DNA from: Methanothrix sp.
Lineage (GTDB): Archaea > Halobacteriota > Methanosarcinia > Methanotrichales > Methanotrichaceae
Length of the DNA stretch: 64,000 bases
Direction of reading: 5' to 3'
Assembly: GCA_025361645.1 (NCBI GenBank)
Contig: JANYKI010000093.1
Coordinates: 1 to 64,000, forward strand
Made by a program: the position numbers and the translations under genes. This document shows, piece by piece, positions 16,826-28,752 of the stretch (the first letter of the stretch is position 1; every line of letters starts with the position of its first letter). A model generated the notes under the pieces. That model had not been told where the DNA came from, searched no databases, and saw only the letters and a program-made list of their open reading frames with translations.

Positions 16826-17817
16826 AGGGGCTGACGTACAGAGAGGCGGGCGTGGATATTCACCAGGAGAATAGATCCATTGATGCCATGAAGGCCGTGC
16901 TGACGACGAAACGCAAAGGCTTCGGAGCGCCCATGACCGAGATCGGCCACTACGCCGGACTCCTGGATATGGGCAGCTTTGCCCTGGCCATGACTACGGA
17001 TGGTGTGGGTTCCAAGGTCCTCATTGCCAATGCTATTTCCAAGTGGGATACGATCGGCATCGATTGCATCGCCATGAATGTCAACGACCTTTATGCCATC
17101 GGGGCCGAGCCCATCGCCTTTGTGGACTATCTGGCCGTAGAGAAGGTGGATCCTGAGCGTGCGGGGCAAATTGCGGTGGGCCTTCAGAAAGGCGCCGAGA
17201 TCTCCAATATGACCATCGTGGGAGGGGAGACTGCATCCCTCCCGGAGATCATCCGGGGCTTCGACCTGGCAGGCACCGCCATCGGCGTCGTGGACAAGGA
17301 CAAGGTGATCACGGGCGAGAAGATCCAACTGGGTGATGCTCTGGTGGGCGTGCCCAGCAGCGGCCTGCACAGCAACGGCTATACTTTGGCCCGGCGCATC
17401 ATAGCCGAGTCCAAGTACACCTACTTCGACCGGATGCCCGGCGGGAAAAATACCATTGGAGAGGAGCTGCTCACACCCACCCGGATCTATCCCGAGATCG
17501 TGAAACTGGTGCAGGAGTGCGATGTGCATGGCCTCGCCCACATCACCGGCTCGGGCCTTCTCAAGCTGCGCCGAATCTCAGCGCTGGGCTTTGAGATCAC
17601 CGATCCCCTGGAGCCGCAATCCATCTTCCGCTTCCTGCAGGAGCTGGGCAATGTGGATGAAAGCGAGATGTACCGCACATTCAACATGGGCATGGGCTTC
17701 CTGGTCGTAGTAGCCGAAAACGAGGCCCAAAAGGCCTGCCGTATCATGGGGCCGGGCGCAAAGGTAATCGGATCGATTGTAAAAGAGGGAATAAAAGCAG
17801 GCAGCATGACCTTCTAG
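16822..17817 (+). CDS. purM: Phosphoribosylformylglycinamidine cyclo-ligase (AIR synthetase)
   Basis: 331 residues. It closes the imidazole ring in purine synthesis (FGAM to AIR, with ATP). It begins LTYREAGVDIHQEN and has TTDGVGSKVLIA, MNVNDLYAIGAEPIAFVDYL and SGLHSNGYTLARRI, all PurM signatures. Start overlaps the aspartate kinase stop by four bases. It converges on cooC with a 4-base overlap. Confidence 0.96.
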   Translation: MKGLTYREAGVDIHQENRSIDAMKAVLTTKRKGFGAPMTEIGHYAGLLDMGSFALAMTTDGVGSKVLIANAISKWDTIGIDCIAMNVNDLYAIGAEPIAFVDYLAVEKVDPERAGQIAVGLQKGAEISNMTIVGGETASLPEIIRGFDLAGTAIGVVDKDKVITGEKIQLGDALVGVPSSGLHSNGYTLARRIIAESKYTYFDRMPGGKNTIGEELLTPTRIYPEIVKLVQECDVHGLAHITGSGLLKLRRISALGFEITDPLEPQSIFRFLQELGNVDESEMYRTFNMGMGFLVVVAENEAQKACRIMGPGAKVIGSIVKEGIKAGSMTF

Positions 17818-17833
17818 GCCGGCTGCTTTTTTT
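17793..17833. terminator. Hairpin terminator inside the purM/cooC overlap
   Basis: AAAAGCAG (17793-17800) pairs with CTGCTTTT (17823-17830), and the right arm runs on into more Ts. On the plus strand this is a hairpin followed by a T tract just after purM. Both arms are coding: the left one in purM, the right one in the last codons of cooC. Confidence 0.5.
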
Positions 17834-18584
17834 CGCCGAACATCTCTTCTAATTTGGTCTTAATCTTTCGTATGGATTCTATGGCCGGACAGTTTACATC
17901 GATGGGCGGCTTGCCTGCCAGGTCTGCTTCTACCAGGCATTTGTCAAAGGGAATGGTCCCCAGGACCGGTATGCCCATCAAGGCCAGCTTCTCGGCCACG
18001 GGACCGGGGTCGTCGGCCTTGTTTATGACGGCAAAGTACCTGGTAATGCCGATCTCCTTGCCCAGATGCATTATCCTCTCCACGGTCTCAATGGATCTCA
18101 TGCCTGGTTCTACCACGGCGATCATGGCATCGACCCCGCGAGCTGTGGCCCTGCCTAAGTGCTCGATGCCAGCTTCCATGTCCATGATCACCAGATCCTT
18201 TTCCCGAACGATGACGTGCCTGATGAGCGCTTTCACAAACGCATTGGCGGGACACATGCAGCCTGAGCCGCCGGAATCGATGGTACCCATGACCACTAAC
18301 TTGACATTGTCGGGCCCAGTGCAGCCGCACATGTCCACCACGTCATCGACCTTGGGATTCATCTTGAACATGCCGCCGGGCATGCCCGCCCGCTCCTCAA
18401 CTAAGTCTTTGTGCTCGGTGACGGGCTTGGGCAAATTAGGGATGCCCAGAGCTGAGCCCAGGTTCATGCTCGGGTCCGCGTCAATAGCTAGAACATTGTA
18501 GCCGTCGCGGGCAAAGAGACGGGCTAAGGTGCTGGCCAGGGTGGTCTTGCCCACACCTCCTTTTCCTGATATTGCAATCTTCAT
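17814..18584 (-). CDS. cooC: CooC-type nickel-insertion ATPase for CO dehydrogenase
   Basis: 256 residues, MinD/ParA-like P-loop ATPase. It opens IAISGKGGVGKTTLAST (deviant Walker A) and has the signature GGSGCMCPANAF, whose CXC motif binds metal at the dimer interface in CooC. It also has IMDMEAGIEHLGRATARGVD (Walker B region). CooC/AcsF inserts nickel into the active-site clusters of CO dehydrogenase/acetyl-CoA synthase, the key complex of acetate-using and many other methanogens. No cdh genes are in the window. Confidence 0.88.
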   Translation of the reverse strand: MKIAISGKGGVGKTTLASTLARLFARDGYNVLAIDADPSMNLGSALGIPNLPKPVTEHKDLVEERAGMPGGMFKMNPKVDDVVDMCGCTGPDNVKLVVMGTIDSGGSGCMCPANAFVKALIRHVIVREKDLVIMDMEAGIEHLGRATARGVDAMIAVVEPGMRSIETVERIMHLGKEIGITRYFAVINKADDPGPVAEKLALMGIPVLGTIPFDKCLVEADLAGKPPIDVNCPAIESIRKIKTKLEEMFGEKKQPA

Positions 18585-18671
18585 TTGAGGAACCTCGTGA
18601 GAATGATTAAGTCCATTTCTAACATGTACGTTTATATTGATTCTGCATGATAACAGTAGCGGGACGCTGCA

Positions 18672-20441
18672 ATGATTAAGAGCATTAAACTTGACCAGGA
18701 GAGGATTGCCGCAGCCATTGCCGACGACCTTTTGCTCTCCAGCAATGCCGTTACAGTTCTCAAGAAGAGATATCTACGTCGCGACGAGCGCGGGGCTGTC
18801 GCTGAGACCTCCAAAGAGATGTTCGAGCGCGTGGCCGCTCATGTCTCGCGGGCCGAGATTAAGTATGGGGGCGACGCAAAAATTTGCCGCAGCAAATTTT
18901 TGACGATGATGTGTAGCCTGGAATTTCTGCCCAACTCCCCCACGCTCATGAACGCGGGGCTCCCATTGGGCCAGTTGTCCGCCTGCTTCGTCCTGCCCGT
19001 GGAAGACTCGCTCTCCGCCATCTTCGAGGCTCTCAAGAGCATGGCCCTTATTCATCAGAGCGGGGGAGGCACGGGCTTCTCCTTCTCCCGGCTGCGGCCT
19101 AAAAATGATGTGGTGCGCGCGACGGGCGGCGTGGCCAGCGGCCCGGTATCCTTCATGCGCATCTTCGACACGGCCACGGATGTGATCAAGCAGGGAGGCC
19201 GCCGCCGGGGCGCCAACATAGCTACGCTACGCGTCGATCACCCGGACATCCTGGGATTCATCCAGGCCAAAGAAAAACCGGGGTTTTTGGAGAACTTCAA
19301 CATCTCTGTGGCGGCAACCGATGAATTCATGCGCAGGGCGCGGCAGGGCTGCGATATGGATCTGATCAATCCGCGAACCGGCCAGGTCGCGGGACATATC
19401 AATGCCGCAGAGACAATGGACTGCATCGCTAACTCTGCCTGGCGAGGTGGTGATCCGGGCATGATCTTCATAGACAGGATCAATGCCGCTCACCCTTTGC
19501 CCAGCCTGATTGAGAGCACCAATCCCTGCGGCGAGCAGCCCCTGCTGTCCTACGAGTCCTGCAACCTGGGGTCCATCAATCTCGCCAAGCTGGTGGAGAG
19601 AGGTGAGATGAACTGGGAACGGCTTATGGAGCTGGTCTCATTGGCCGTGCGCTTCCTGGACGATGTCATCGAGATGAACTGCTATCCTTTGCAGCAAATC
19701 GAAGAGACCACCTTGCAGTCGCGAAAGATCGGTCTCGGGGTGATGGGCTTTGCCGAGATGCTCATCCGGATGAATATCTCCTACAACTCCCAGGAAGCCG
19801 TGCGCGTAGCGGAAGGGATCATGAAATTCATCGCGGAGCGGGCCAGGGAGCAGTCGGCCCGATTGGGCGAAGAGCGCGGCTCTTTTCCGCTCTTTGAAGA
19901 GTCCAAACTCAAGAATTGGAGCGCCATGAGAAACGCCACGGTGACTACCATCGCACCCACAGGCACCATCAGCATCATCGCGGGGACCTCCAGCGGCATC
20001 GAGCCCCTCTTTGCGCTGGCCTTTGTGCGCCGGGTGCTGGAGGGGGCGCGCCTTTTGGAAGTCTCGCCCCTCTTTGAGGACGCAGCAGTGGCGCGCGGCA
20101 TCTATACTCCAGAGCTGAGAGCGGAGCTGGCCAGAAAAGGCTCGGCTGCGGATATAGCGGGAGTGCCCCAGGATCTGAAAGACCTGTTCGTCACGGCTCT
20201 GGACATCCCACCACAGCAACATGTACGCATTCAGGCCGCCTTCCAGAAGTATACGGACAACGCCGTCTCCAAGACGGTCAACCTGCCGGAGAGCGCCACG
20301 GTGGACGATGTCCTGAAGGTTTACAATCTGGCCTACGACCTGGGCTGCAAGGGCGTCACCGTCTTTCGCTACGGCTGCCGTTGCCAGGTGCTCTACCTGG
20401 GCAACGGAGAGACGGTGCCGGGGTGCAAGTACTGCGGGTGA
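18672..20441 (+). CDS. nrdJ: Adenosylcobalamin-dependent (class II) ribonucleotide reductase
   Basis: 589 residues. It reduces ribonucleotides to deoxyribonucleotides using a B12-derived radical. Key parts are LPNSPTLMNAGLPLGQLSACF (cited in part; first active-site Cys), STNPCGEQPLLSYESCNLGS (NPCGE motif with the radical Cys, and the second Cys) and APTGTISIIAGTSSGIEP. The C-terminus ends CRCQ and GCKYCG, the redox Cys pairs that reload the enzyme. There is no N-terminal ATP cone, so the overall activity switch seems absent. It is preceded by a gap of 87 bases from the divergent cooC. Confidence 0.93.
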   Translation: MIKSIKLDQERIAAAIADDLLLSSNAVTVLKKRYLRRDERGAVAETSKEMFERVAAHVSRAEIKYGGDAKICRSKFLTMMCSLEFLPNSPTLMNAGLPLGQLSACFVLPVEDSLSAIFEALKSMALIHQSGGGTGFSFSRLRPKNDVVRATGGVASGPVSFMRIFDTATDVIKQGGRRRGANIATLRVDHPDILGFIQAKEKPGFLENFNISVAATDEFMRRARQGCDMDLINPRTGQVAGHINAAETMDCIANSAWRGGDPGMIFIDRINAAHPLPSLIESTNPCGEQPLLSYESCNLGSINLAKLVERGEMNWERLMELVSLAVRFLDDVIEMNCYPLQQIEETTLQSRKIGLGVMGFAEMLIRMNISYNSQEAVRVAEGIMKFIAERAREQSARLGEERGSFPLFEESKLKNWSAMRNATVTTIAPTGTISIIAGTSSGIEPLFALAFVRRVLEGARLLEVSPLFEDAAVARGIYTPELRAELARKGSAADIAGVPQDLKDLFVTALDIPPQQHVRIQAAFQKYTDNAVSKTVNLPESATVDDVLKVYNLAYDLGCKGVTVFRYGCRCQVLYLGNGETVPGCKYCG

Positions 20442-21168
<727 letters not shown>

Positions 21169-21194
21169 ATATGATAATGATAGGTGAAATAGAA

Positions 21195-21530
21195 ATGAAG
21201 CTGAAGGTTATTTTTGTATTGCTGCTCGTGCTGTTTCTGTTCAGCGTAGCGGCTATAGATGCCAAGTCGAGTGGAAGAAGTGGAGGAAAATCGAGCGGTT
21301 TCTCCAGCAAAAGCGTATCCTCAACAGGGTCACATTCCATTACAGGGGATGCTGCCAAGGTCGTTGGAATCTCAAGCCTCGGCATGGCTGCCAAGAGCAC
21401 CAAGAAGAAGACTCATCTCGATTTCGAAAACGAGACAGAGAACGAGACGGCACAGCAATCGCCGGGCATGGGTGTGCTGCCCGCCTTTCTGGCTATTAGC
21501 ATGATCCTGCTGGCCTGGCGAAAGAGATAA
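21195..21530 (+). CDS. Small secreted Ser/Gly-rich protein with C-terminal anchor
   Basis: 111 residues from ATG at 21195, chosen over three nearer starts because TAGGTGA precedes it and a signal peptide follows (KLKVIFVLLLVLFLFSVAAI). The middle is low-complexity (SSGRSGGKSSGFSSKSVSS) with sequons FENETENET. The C-terminus has PGMG, a hydrophobic stretch VLPAFLAISMILLAW and RKR. That tripartite form resembles PGF-CTERM archaeosortase signals, with Met in place of Phe. It may be cut and lipid-anchored at the surface, or just membrane-anchored. Confidence 0.65.
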   Translation: MKLKVIFVLLLVLFLFSVAAIDAKSSGRSGGKSSGFSSKSVSSTGSHSITGDAAKVVGISSLGMAAKSTKKKTHLDFENETENETAQQSPGMGVLPAFLAISMILLAWRKR

Positions 21531-21543
21531 TATTTAAACTTGA

Positions 21544-21593
21544 AAAAATAATACCACTCAGGCGGTCGCGGCAGCCTGAGTGGTATTATTTTT
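21544..21593. terminator. Perfect 20-bp hairpin shared by two convergent genes
   Basis: Bases 21544-21563 are the exact reverse complement of 21574-21593, with a 10-base loop (GGTCGCGGCA). The outer arms are A- and T-rich on each strand, so the structure can end transcription from both directions. The last ten codons and stop of the minus-strand gene at 21558 lie within it. Confidence 0.75.
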
Positions 21594-22508
21594 ATTCATC
21601 GTCTCATTGCCGTCCGGGACAACGGGAACTGCTTCTTTGGATGCTATTAGACCCATGGGAAAGAGCGGGGCATTTTTTGCCTCGGCTGGAAGCTTGATAT
21701 TTACGCTTTCATTAAAATCCTCAAAGAGCATGGAGACTTTAGCATTTATTCTCATTTCCAGGGCTCCAGATTCGTTGGCAGGCAGGCCTAAAGACTGGGG
21801 GGTCATTGTGAAGACCTCAGTTACATCCGTCTTCTTGAGAAGGTGAGTATCTTTGGTGATCCAGTAGTTAACGTCCATTCTCATATTGCGGAAGAGTTCA
21901 GTGTAGTTCATGCCGGGCATAGGCACAAGAGATGGCACCTCTCCGGCGAGCTGATTGGCCACGGTACTCATATCCATCTCCGCCCGAACCATGTAGCAGT
22001 CCACTCCATCCACCATCTCCGAGCCGATCAGGGAGAGGCGAGACTGGTTGAACATCTTGAGCTGCTGGGTCACTGTGTTCTGCGCTGACCAGGCATCAGC
22101 CACGCCGGGCATCTTCATGGCCGTCCAGTTTCCATCGACCTTGAGGTAGAGGGTGTCGTTGATAAGATACTCCTCCAGAGCAATGGCGCTGGTGTTGTCC
22201 TCATCGTCCTTTGCATAAGTGAGTGAGGCCGTGGACAACTTTAGAGCATGATCAGTCATGTTGGCCATGCCGTAGCCGAAAGAGCGTGTGTAGAGTTTCT
22301 GGGAATCGCCCGCTGAGAGGTTTACCAGATCTATTTTCTGCTCCATCTCCATGGAAAAGCGGTAGGATTCAAGACTAGCCGAGGAGTCGATCACCAGAGC
22401 CTGTAAAGCTGAGGTCATCAATTCATCGAGAGTGGTGCGGTTCGTCTGGCCGAGCGCTGCAAAGCTGCAGAGCAGCAGAGCCAGAACCAAAAGTATAAGA
22501 TATCTCAT
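21558..22508 (-). CDS. Secreted LolA-like (DUF6612-type) protein
   Basis: 316 residues: signal peptide (ILLVLALLLCSFAALGQ), then a beta-rich domain with the theme SYRFSMEMEQKI, LINDTLYLKVDGNWTAMKM, CYMVRAEMDM, YWITKDTHLLKKTDVTEVF. That order (substrate-averaged protein, cannot be resolved further) resembles LolA/LppX-like lipoprotein-binding folds found in many archaeal surface proteins. About ten N-X-S/T sites are present. It has the same layout as the lipoprotein at 40978-41940, suggesting paralogues. The final codons form a terminator stem. Confidence 0.6.
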   Translation of the reverse strand: MRYLILLVLALLLCSFAALGQTNRTTLDELMTSALQALVIDSSASLESYRFSMEMEQKIDLVNLSAGDSQKLYTRSFGYGMANMTDHALKLSTASLTYAKDDEDNTSAIALEEYLINDTLYLKVDGNWTAMKMPGVADAWSAQNTVTQQLKMFNQSRLSLIGSEMVDGVDCYMVRAEMDMSTVANQLAGEVPSLVPMPGMNYTELFRNMRMDVNYWITKDTHLLKKTDVTEVFTMTPQSLGLPANESGALEMRINAKVSMLFEDFNESVNIKLPAEAKNAPLFPMGLIASKEAVPVVPDGNETMNKNNTTQAAATA

Positions 22509-22646
22509 GGCCTGAAAGATAGGGGGTCGAGGTAAATAATTTTTGCTCTTTTTTTCTTTTTTCGGAAAATCGCCTCAGTTATGCGACATGGTGCAGTGGA
22601 AATAACAAATAGGATACTGATCAAGAAATCCATCAGATTAAAGTAT

Positions 22647-22669
22647 ATCATAATCTATTGTATTATGAT
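22647..22669 (+). promoter_or_regulatory. 8-bp dyad before the hybrid kinase gene
   Basis: ATCATAAT and ATTATGAT form a perfect inverted pair with a 7-base spacer, 25 bases before the ATG at 22694, at or near the expected transcription start. It could be an operator or a leader hairpin. Confidence 0.3.
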
Positions 22670-22693
22670 CGGAAAAACCGTAGGAAGATCTAA

Positions 22694-25517
<2,824 letters not shown>

Positions 25518-25579
25518 CAGGTTACTCAAATAGTGGAAACGGACTGACAGCTCCGATGGATCGTGATGCAATATTTGGC

Positions 25580-25610
25580 TCCACGTTTCTCACGCGAAGG
25601 CGCGAAGCCG
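25580..25610 (+). repeat. Short imperfect tandem GCGAAG repeat
   Basis: Three copies of GCGAAG with 8-base spacing (CGCGAAGG, CGCGAAGC, CGCGAAGT) lie between two convergent genes at about 25588-25611. Possibly a slippage product; no function evident. Confidence 0.4.
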
Positions 25611-25621
25611 CGAAGTCCCGA

Positions 25622-26245
25622 TTAAGCTATTTTGCCAAGAGACGTAAGGAACAGCACAAAGAAGATCCATCCCAGCAGCCTGAGAATCACGACCACGTAT
25701 CTCGATCTGCCCAGGGGGCTGAACTCCTGGGGAACAGAGGAGATGATGCTGCTTGCGCCAGAGGTGAAGTAGGTAGCACTGAGCAGGAGTGCCTCCCAGA
25801 AAGAGACCTCGCATGCTCGTGGCGGGCTATCTTTGCCGCGAATGGCGCGCCGTCTTCTTCCGGACGGCTCCGGGCCTTTTGATCTGCTGATGCTCTTCGT
25901 GACGAAGAAGAAGACACCGCCCAGAAAGATGAAGAGCACAGACCATCCCAGGGGCCTCACAGGGCGCAGACCGTAGCCGTTGGTTGCCCAGGCAAGAAGG
26001 TCGAAGAACCAGCTATCGACTTTGCCCTGGCGTAGCAGCTCCCACAGGTGTTTGCAGCGATAAGAGTAGTAGCACTCGCTGGCGTCGTCGGTGAAGCCCA
26101 GCTTCTTGAAGTTCTCGATCAGAAGGTAGTAGGCGGTGTCGTCGTAGGCCAGGTCGTGGATGCTCGACCAGCGAATGTTGTTGAGTTTGTCATACTTGGT
26201 TTGGTAGAGGGAGATTGAACCGTTGATCCATGCACCATCAAAAAA
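25622..26245 (-). pseudogene. C-terminal half of the split pentapeptide-repeat ion-channel gene
   Basis: Frame is open for 208 codons and has no start of its own: it enters from the IS200 right end. It reads FFDGAWINGSISLYQTKYDKL, a soluble part with AYYLLIENFKKLGFTDDA and ECYYSYR, then two hydrophobic segments (PLGWSVLFIFLGGVFFFV and VVVILRLLGWIFFVLFL) around a pore-like loop SFWEALLLSATYFTSG. This is the C-terminal layout of archaeal pentapeptide-repeat proteins with a two-helix ion-channel domain. The matching N-terminal half is at 26976-28065 across the insertion. Confidence 0.75.
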
Positions 26246-26334
26246 TGCCTCGCCAGATCAAACTGCGTGCGGCCACCCCACCCTAAAGGGATGGGGTATG
26301 CTTCGGGCCGCACGCACGCCCGGTTAGCTGGAGA

Positions 26335-26799
26335 TCAGAAATCATCGAGCCTTCTTTGCCCAGATCCCTTTGATCTGCAAAATTGCGACTCTGTTTTTGG
26401 TTTCCTCTGAGATTCCTTAATATAGTGCTTTATTGTGTCAGCAGTCACATTTCCGACGGATCGAAAGAATTTGCCACTTGACCACAAGCTTCCGCCCCAA
26501 TATCTTTTTTTCAATTCGGGATGAAGCTTGAACATCCTATATGAACTGCCTCCTTTCAAAAATTGAACGACTCTTGATAGAGAAGAGCTCGGGTGGAATT
26601 CCAGGAACAAGTGAACATGATCGTCTACAATTTCCATTGCATGAATTTTATAGCCTTGCTCCATACAAATATTGTTGAGAATTAGCTCGCAATCCTTTTT
26701 AACTCGCTTATCATAGAATATCTTGTATCGATACTTTGGCACCAGTACGATGTGGTAGGTAATTTGACCATAGCCATGGCTAAAACTACGCAATTCCAA
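26335..26799 (-). CDS. tnpA: IS200-type TnpA, HUH single-strand transposase
   Basis: 154 residues of the Y1 transposase family (PF01797). HIVLVPKYRYKIF opens the fold; DDHVHLFLEF carries the HUH metal-binding pair; and HYIKESQRK near residue 128 carries the catalytic Tyr. It cuts and rejoins single-stranded DNA at the element ends. Start is TTG at 26799. A hairpin just upstream (26814-26845) may hold translation down, as described for IS200. The protein looks intact, so the element may still move. Confidence 0.92.
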   Translation of the reverse strand: MELRSFSHGYGQITYHIVLVPKYRYKIFYDKRVKKDCELILNNICMEQGYKIHAMEIVDDHVHLFLEFHPSSSLSRVVQFLKGGSSYRMFKLHPELKKRYWGGSLWSSGKFFRSVGNVTADTIKHYIKESQRKPKTESQFCRSKGSGQRRLDDF

Positions 26800-26813
26800 C
26801 GCTTATCACATCC

Positions 26814-26845
26814 TAGCCATAGGTGGGTGGCACCACCTGTGGCTA
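26814..26845 (-). promoter_or_regulatory. Hairpin in the tnpA leader
   Basis: TAGCCATAGGTGG and CCACCTGTGGCTA are 12/13 complementary and lie 15-46 bases before the tnpA start. IS200 transcripts carry hairpins that block ribosome entry, so this could limit transposase synthesis. Confidence 0.45.
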
Positions 26846-26925
26846 AAGTGCCAAATACAATTTCATTTTAAAAGAAGCAGCGGTTGATCGATATGAGTTA
26901 ACGCAAAAAACGGCGAGGGTTCACT

Positions 26926-28065
26926 TCATCCCCAACCTGAAGGTTGGGGTATTCGTGACCCTCCGCACTCCCGATGTAATAACCGACTGCTGTTAAAAGA
27001 TACATCAAAAAAATTTGAACATTCGAAATAGGCCTCTTTATGGAACTGACTTTCCCAGAATCGGACATCTTGTCCAAACTGGACATGCTTAAATATCGCT
27101 GATTGGTTGAACTTGGCCAGCCAAAAAACGGCGATGCTATTGAATGTAGCATCATTGAATTTTGCAGTCAGGTTAAACTGCGTCTCGATAAAGCTCGCAG
27201 TCTTGTTGAATTGAGCCTTATCGAAAAAAGCATCATGATAAAAAATTGCCTTGGAAAAATACGCATTCTCGAAATAGGCTCCGGAGAAATGCGCACCACG
27301 GCAGAATATGGCATTGGAGAAAACTGCATTCTCACGGAAATGAGCCCCTGAGAAATATACGTCTCCAAAGAAATGCACTGAGGAGAAAATCGCTTTCTGT
27401 TTAAATTTAGCCCCTAAAAAATTAGCATCGTAGTTGAAACGAGCTCCTGAGAAATCAGCTATGTCGTCAAAAGATATACCTGAAAAATCAGCGGTTTTAT
27501 TAAAATTAGCCATTAAAAATGAAACATATAGATCAAACTTTCCCCCAGAGAAATCTGCATTTCGATCGAATCTTGATCCCAAGAAACACGCATACTGATC
27601 AAATTCTGCCAAACTGAATTTGGCATCGTTTTCAAAATGAGACCCGCAGAAGCCTGCGGTTTGATTGAATCTAGTTCCGGTAAAGTTCACTGGTTTTTCA
27701 AATCGTGTGTTTATAAAATTTGCACCTTCTTTTAAGAAAGTATAGTTGAGATCCATAAATCCTCGCACAGTAGAATTAGTGATTTCTATTGTGTGCGAGA
27801 GAAGCTGCACCTCCTCCGCCTTATTTAAAAAAAATTTCTCGTACAAACTTATTTCAATTCGCACTTTCGGCAGCTTTAGCCCACTTATATTCAGATCCCC
27901 AATAATGGTAACACGATCGTACTCCACCGGCTCCCCCAGCTCGATCTTCTTGAGTATCTCCTCTGCCTGCACCACGCGAGAAGGCTCAGCCTGCGCTGCT
28001 AGCACCAGAAACAAAAGTAAAATCAGAGATAGAACCAGAATCCGCCCGCGCCTTCTTGCCACCAT
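26926..28065 (-). pseudogene. N-terminal half of the split pentapeptide-repeat protein
   Basis: ATG at 28065 follows GGGAG and starts a signal peptide (ILVLSLILLLFLVLAAQAEP). After about 100 residues comes a long run of 11-residue units of form A-x-F-x4-F-x3 (ADFSGISFDDI, ADFSGARFNYD, ANFLGAKFKQK, AVFSNAIFCRG and more, about 20 units), a right-handed beta-helix in such families. Host sequence ends near 26976 and the frame runs about 17 codons into the insertion before a stop. A secreted beta-helix could still be made; the channel domain is lost. Confidence 0.78.
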
Positions 28066-28154
28066 CGCATCTCCCTCACGCTTTGCAAGATAATAGCGGT
28101 AGTAATAGATGATATCTCTGCTGGCAGGGCGTTGAAAAAGAGGAATATTCCGAT

Positions 28155-28652
28155 CTACTCTACCTTCTTGAACAGCGATCCCTTTACGCCGCAGACCGGG
28201 CACTTCTCCGGGGCCTCGCGCTCCACTGTCATGCCGCAGACCGGGCAGACGAAGTAGGGATAGCTCTCCTTCTTGGTCTCCAGATTCTCCAGCATATCAT
28301 GATAGAGCCGGGCGTGGTACTCTTCCACGGCATTGGCATAATTGAAGCTCCTCTCTGCGTCCCTGGCACCTTCGGCCTTGGCGGCGGCGATCATCTCCGG
28401 GTACATCTCCTTGAACTCGTGCGTTTCGCCTGCTATCGCCTCGCGCAGGTTCTCCTTGCTGGTCTTGATGGCTTTCAAAGCGCGCAGGTGGTTGGCAGCG
28501 TGCACCGCCTCCGCCTCGGCGGCAGCCCGAAAGAGCTTGGCGGCCTGGGGAAAGCCTTCTTTATCGGCCTGGGCGGCAAAAGCGGTATATTTCCTGTTCG
28601 CCTGCGACTCTCCGGAAAAAGCCTCCATCAAGAAATCTTCTGTCTTGGTCAT
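28155..28652 (-). CDS. rbr: Rubrerythrin
   Basis: 165 residues. A four-helix ferritin-like domain carries the diiron ligands (FSGESQANRKY, AEAEAVHAANH, GETHEFKEMYP and AVEEYHARLYHDML), followed by a C-terminal rubredoxin-like domain with CPVCG...CPVCG for one iron. It reduces hydrogen peroxide in anaerobes. Stand-alone gene, divergent from the ABC exporter. Confidence 0.95.
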   Translation of the reverse strand: MTKTEDFLMEAFSGESQANRKYTAFAAQADKEGFPQAAKLFRAAAEAEAVHAANHLRALKAIKTSKENLREAIAGETHEFKEMYPEMIAAAKAEGARDAERSFNYANAVEEYHARLYHDMLENLETKKESYPYFVCPVCGMTVEREAPEKCPVCGVKGSLFKKVE

Positions 28653-28752
28653 TTTTAATCACACCATGCTAACTTGGCAGACAAATAAGTTAAGACTTTT
28701 GTCCCCCGGCCCGATCTGTCATCTATAAATTCTCAGAGGTGGAAAGACTGCC

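Larger units (their letters stand above)
26246..26975 (-). mobile_element. IS200-type insertion sequence, tnpA only (~730 bp)
   Basis: The element lies between the two halves of a host gene. Its right end has a nested hairpin: outer arms GCGTGCGGCC/GGCCGCACGC around ACCCCACCC-TAAA-GGGATGGGGT (26264-26320 region). Its left end has CCCAACC-TGA-AGGTTGGGG (26933-26950 region). Such subterminal hairpins are what TnpA binds in this family. Borders are set at the left after a possible TTAC target (plus-strand GTAA at 26976-26979) and at the right where host coding resumes; each may be off by several bases. No target duplication is expected for this mechanism. Confidence 0.8.

Noticed and set aside
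16732-17541. Open frame of 269 codons on the minus strand
   Set aside because: Antisense to the aspartate kinase end and purM.
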